From assembly GCA_011055475.1 (NCBI GenBank), contig DSDH01000151.1:1-6126 (forward strand): DNA of 6,126 nt. Reading direction: 5' to 3'. The position numbers and the translations under genes are program-made. Below are positions 4,364 to 6,126 of the stretch, piece by piece. Under the pieces are notes generated by a model, which worked only from the letters and a program-made list of their open reading frames with translations, did not search any database and was not told the DNA's origin. Origin of the DNA: Phycisphaerales bacterium. Its GTDB lineage: Bacteria > Planctomycetota > Phycisphaerae > Sedimentisphaerales > Anaerohalosphaeraceae. Within the stretch, counting starts at the first letter, position 1. Each line of letters starts with the position of its first letter.

Positions 4364-5944
4364 ATGCAAGCAGCCCGTTGGATTCAAGCCCTGGTGACGG
4401 TTTTCTTCCTGTCGATGACGGCCCCCGGTTTGGCCGCCGAGCCCCTGCAGCGCCCGTTGTTGGTCACGGTCGACCTGGACCAGGGCGAGTCGCAGACCGT
4501 CACGCTGTCGAATGGCCGCTCCGTGGACATCCGGCTGGTGGAGGTCGAGGAGACGCGGGACGACGTGCGTCAGGCGGTCCGCCGGGCCCAGGCGACGGTT
4601 CGCGTCAATGACCGAACGGTGGACCTGGTCGCCTCGGCGTACCACCTTCCCGTGACGGTGGGCGACGTGCAGATCGACTGCGCCGTGACGCGCGGCTACA
4701 CCGGCGACAGCAGCAAGGGCAACGCCTGGGCGCTCGAGAAGGACGCCCGCTTTCGTCTGTGGCCGGCGGGGTCACCCTGGGTCGATACCGACACGTTCGT
4801 GTATCCCGTCAACCAGCGGTGGTTCGCCACGGACACGCAGATGGGCAACGTGCCGTGCTTCGTGGATGCCGCCGAGACGCCCGGCGCGCGGAACGTGTAC
4901 TATCACTATGGCCTGGACTTCGGCGGGCCGGAGGGGCTGGTGGACGTGCTGTCGGCGACGGATGGTTTGGTCGTGTCGTCGGGGACGGCGGTCCTGGAGG
5001 GCTACGAGCAGAGCCCGCCCAAGCCGCGCTACGACGTGGTGTACATCCGCGATGATCGGGGCTGGTTCTACCGCTACAGCCACTTGCAGATGATCGCCAC
5101 GGCCGTGCGGCCCGGCTACCGCGTACGCAAGGGCGAGCGGATCGGCATCCTTGGCAAGGAGGGCGGCAGCGGCGGCTGGTCGCACCTGCATTTCGACATC
5201 ACGGCCATGCAGCCGTCCGGCCGGTATGGCATTCTCAACGCGTACCCTCTGGCGTGGCAGGCGTACCAGGCCCAATACAAGCCCGACCTCATCGCCGTCG
5301 CCCGGCCGCACCACGTGGCCTGGACGGGGCAGGAGGTGGTGCTCGACGGCGGCAGATCCTGGTCGCGCACGTCAGGGCCGCTGGAATACGCGTGGACGCT
5401 GTCGGACGGCTCCACTGCCCGCGGCGCCACGGTGGCGCGCACCTACGACACGCCGGGCGAGTACAGCGAGGTCCTTCGGGTGACCGACGCCGCCGGCCAC
5501 GTGGCTTACGATTTCGCCGTGGTGCAGGTCTTCGATAAGGCCCGGCCTGATCGCCTGCCGCCGACGATCCACGCCGCGTATTGGCCCACACTCGATATCC
5601 GCCCGGGCCGGCCGGTCACGTTCAAGGTCCGCTCGTTCCGCACGACCCGGCCCGAAGAGGTGTGGGACTTCGGCGATGGCAGCCCGCCGGTGACCGTGCA
5701 CTCGGACGGCAACGCCAAGGTGCACAGCCTCGACGGCTACGCCGTGACCCAGCACGCGTTCGCTCGGCCCGGCGACTACGTTGTGACCGTCCACACCACC
5801 AACCAGCACGGCTATACGGCCACGACGCACCTTTATGTCCGCGTGGAGCAACCCTGGCGCGGTAGCGGCGCAGGCCCGGCCTTGCAGAGATCCCCGGCCA
5901 CGCCGAGCCCGGCTCTGCCAACCGGTGCTGAAGGGGGGAATTGA
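4364..5944 (+). CDS. Secreted M23 family metallopeptidase with two PKD domains
   Basis: The 526-residue protein starts with a Sec signal peptide (Arg5, hydrophobic 8-20, cleavage about 24/25). Residues 26-175 form an N-terminal domain I do not recognise. The M23 (LytM-like) domain spans about 176-300 and keeps the zinc and catalytic motifs: HYGLD (His181, Asp185), YSHL (His240) and SHLHFD (His274, His276). M23 enzymes cut peptide cross-links or glycine-rich peptides of cell walls. Two PKD-like beta-sandwich domains follow, about 312-390 (YAWTLSDGS, then TYDTPGEYSEVLRVTD) and about 405-495 (WDFGDGSPP, then AFARPGDYVVTVHTTN). Such domains usually mediate surface or polymer binding. The tail from 497 is low-complexity Pro/Ala/Gly. 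The start at 4364 is chosen from the ribosome binding site and signal peptide. All active-site residues are present, so it is probably active; its substrate in this organism is unknown. It is divergent from the SppA gene, with a shared control region. Confidence 0.9.
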   Translation: MQAARWIQALVTVFFLSMTAPGLAAEPLQRPLLVTVDLDQGESQTVTLSNGRSVDIRLVEVEETRDDVRQAVRRAQATVRVNDRTVDLVASAYHLPVTVGDVQIDCAVTRGYTGDSSKGNAWALEKDARFRLWPAGSPWVDTDTFVYPVNQRWFATDTQMGNVPCFVDAAETPGARNVYYHYGLDFGGPEGLVDVLSATDGLVVSSGTAVLEGYEQSPPKPRYDVVYIRDDRGWFYRYSHLQMIATAVRPGYRVRKGERIGILGKEGGSGGWSHLHFDITAMQPSGRYGILNAYPLAWQAYQAQYKPDLIAVARPHHVAWTGQEVVLDGGRSWSRTSGPLEYAWTLSDGSTARGATVARTYDTPGEYSEVLRVTDAAGHVAYDFAVVQVFDKARPDRLPPTIHAAYWPTLDIRPGRPVTFKVRSFRTTRPEEVWDFGDGSPPVTVHSDGNAKVHSLDGYAVTQHAFARPGDYVVTVHTTNQHGYTATTHLYVRVEQPWRGSGAGPALQRSPATPSPALPTGAEGGN

Positions 5945-5960
5945 AGCTGGGCAGGACGGA

Positions 5961-6091
5961 CCGTGCCCACGCGGTGTTCATGCCATGCAGGCCCTCCCAA
6001 GGTGGGTGGCATGGCCACACTTGTGTGGCCATGGGACGACGAGCGCCCCGTATCGCCAGGACATGCCCACGCGAGCGTGGGCATGCCACCC
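5961..6091 (+). repeat. Family B two-hairpin repeat, right copy (inverted relative to left copy)
   Basis: Its reverse complement aligns without gaps to 705-835. It has two perfect 10-bp hairpins: arms 6010-6019 and 6024-6033 around CTTG, and arms 6062-6071 and 6076-6085 around CGAG. The conserved end GTGCCCACGCGG begins at 5963, 18 nt after the M23 stop. Read in the direction of the upstream gene, it has the same order of parts as the left copy has behind the radical SAM gene. There is no T-run after either hairpin, so a classical terminator is not indicated. Confidence 0.85.
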
Positions 6092-6114
6092 GGCGCTTGA
6101 TGGGTCGGGGCGTC

Positions 6115-6126
6115 CGTGGGCATGCC
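6115..6126. repeat. Possible further family B hairpin arm cut by the window end
   Basis: CGTGGGCATGCC at 6115-6126 repeats the arm found at 6076-6087. It may be the start of another B-like unit or a partial remnant. The window ends here. Confidence 0.35.

Noticed and set aside
3100..4365. Long minus-strand frame of 421 codons and the plus-strand frame 3249-4235 over the SppA gene
   Set aside because: Both are Arg-, Pro- or Asp/Gly-rich shadows of the S49 peptidase frame, which carries all the family motifs.
705..6091. Composite transposon bounded by inverted family B copies
   Set aside because: No transposase or integrase inside, the enclosed genes are ordinary chromosomal families, and the copies are explained equally well as gene 3' end repeats. 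No target-site duplication was seen.

Overview
The window is GC-rich, probably planctomycete DNA of the Phycisphaerae or Sedimentisphaerales type. That assignment is inferred from gene content: a Tat-exported sugar-isomerase-like TIM barrel, a lipoprotein SppA-type S49 peptidase, an M23 peptidase with PKD domains, and dense families of short hairpin repeats. No rRNA or other taxonomic marker is present. Four protein genes occupy 867-5944. Both flanks consist of repeats.

Left flank, 1-866. I see no credible gene here. It is a mosaic of repeats: two copies of a roughly 190-205 bp element with inverted ends (family A, 22-209 and 397-602), an imperfect inverted repeat with a three-unit CCTCTGTGN tandem array (267-340), two strong hairpins (605-620 and 631-657), a truncated left end of A (about 685-702), and one copy of a 130 bp element carrying two perfect hairpins (family B, 705-835).

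Genes. Three genes lie on the minus strand, transcribed right to left: an SppA-type S49 peptidase lipoprotein (4190-3201), a Tat-signal sugar phosphate isomerase/epimerase-like protein (3084-2110), and a radical SAM/helix-hairpin-helix protein of the putative DNA modification/repair type (2021-867). On the plus strand, divergent from the SppA gene, is a secreted M23 peptidase with two PKD domains (4364-5944). The 173 bp between the divergent genes holds two sigma70-like promoters back to back. The isomerase gene has its own promoter-like sequence. The radical SAM gene has no clear promoter and may be read from the isomerase transcript.

Function. The two divergent genes both encode envelope-acting hydrolases and may share regulation. 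The isomerase-like protein is predicted to be exported, while the radical SAM protein is cytoplasmic and probably concerned with nucleic acid. I see no evidence that all four form one pathway.

Right flank, 5945-6126. A second family B copy lies in inverted orientation relative to the left copy. Each B copy therefore sits a few tens of bases past the last stop codon of a transcription unit, in the same orientation relative to that unit. This is the most interesting structure in the window. The genes themselves look like ordinary members of known families, and I found no convincing new multi-gene system.
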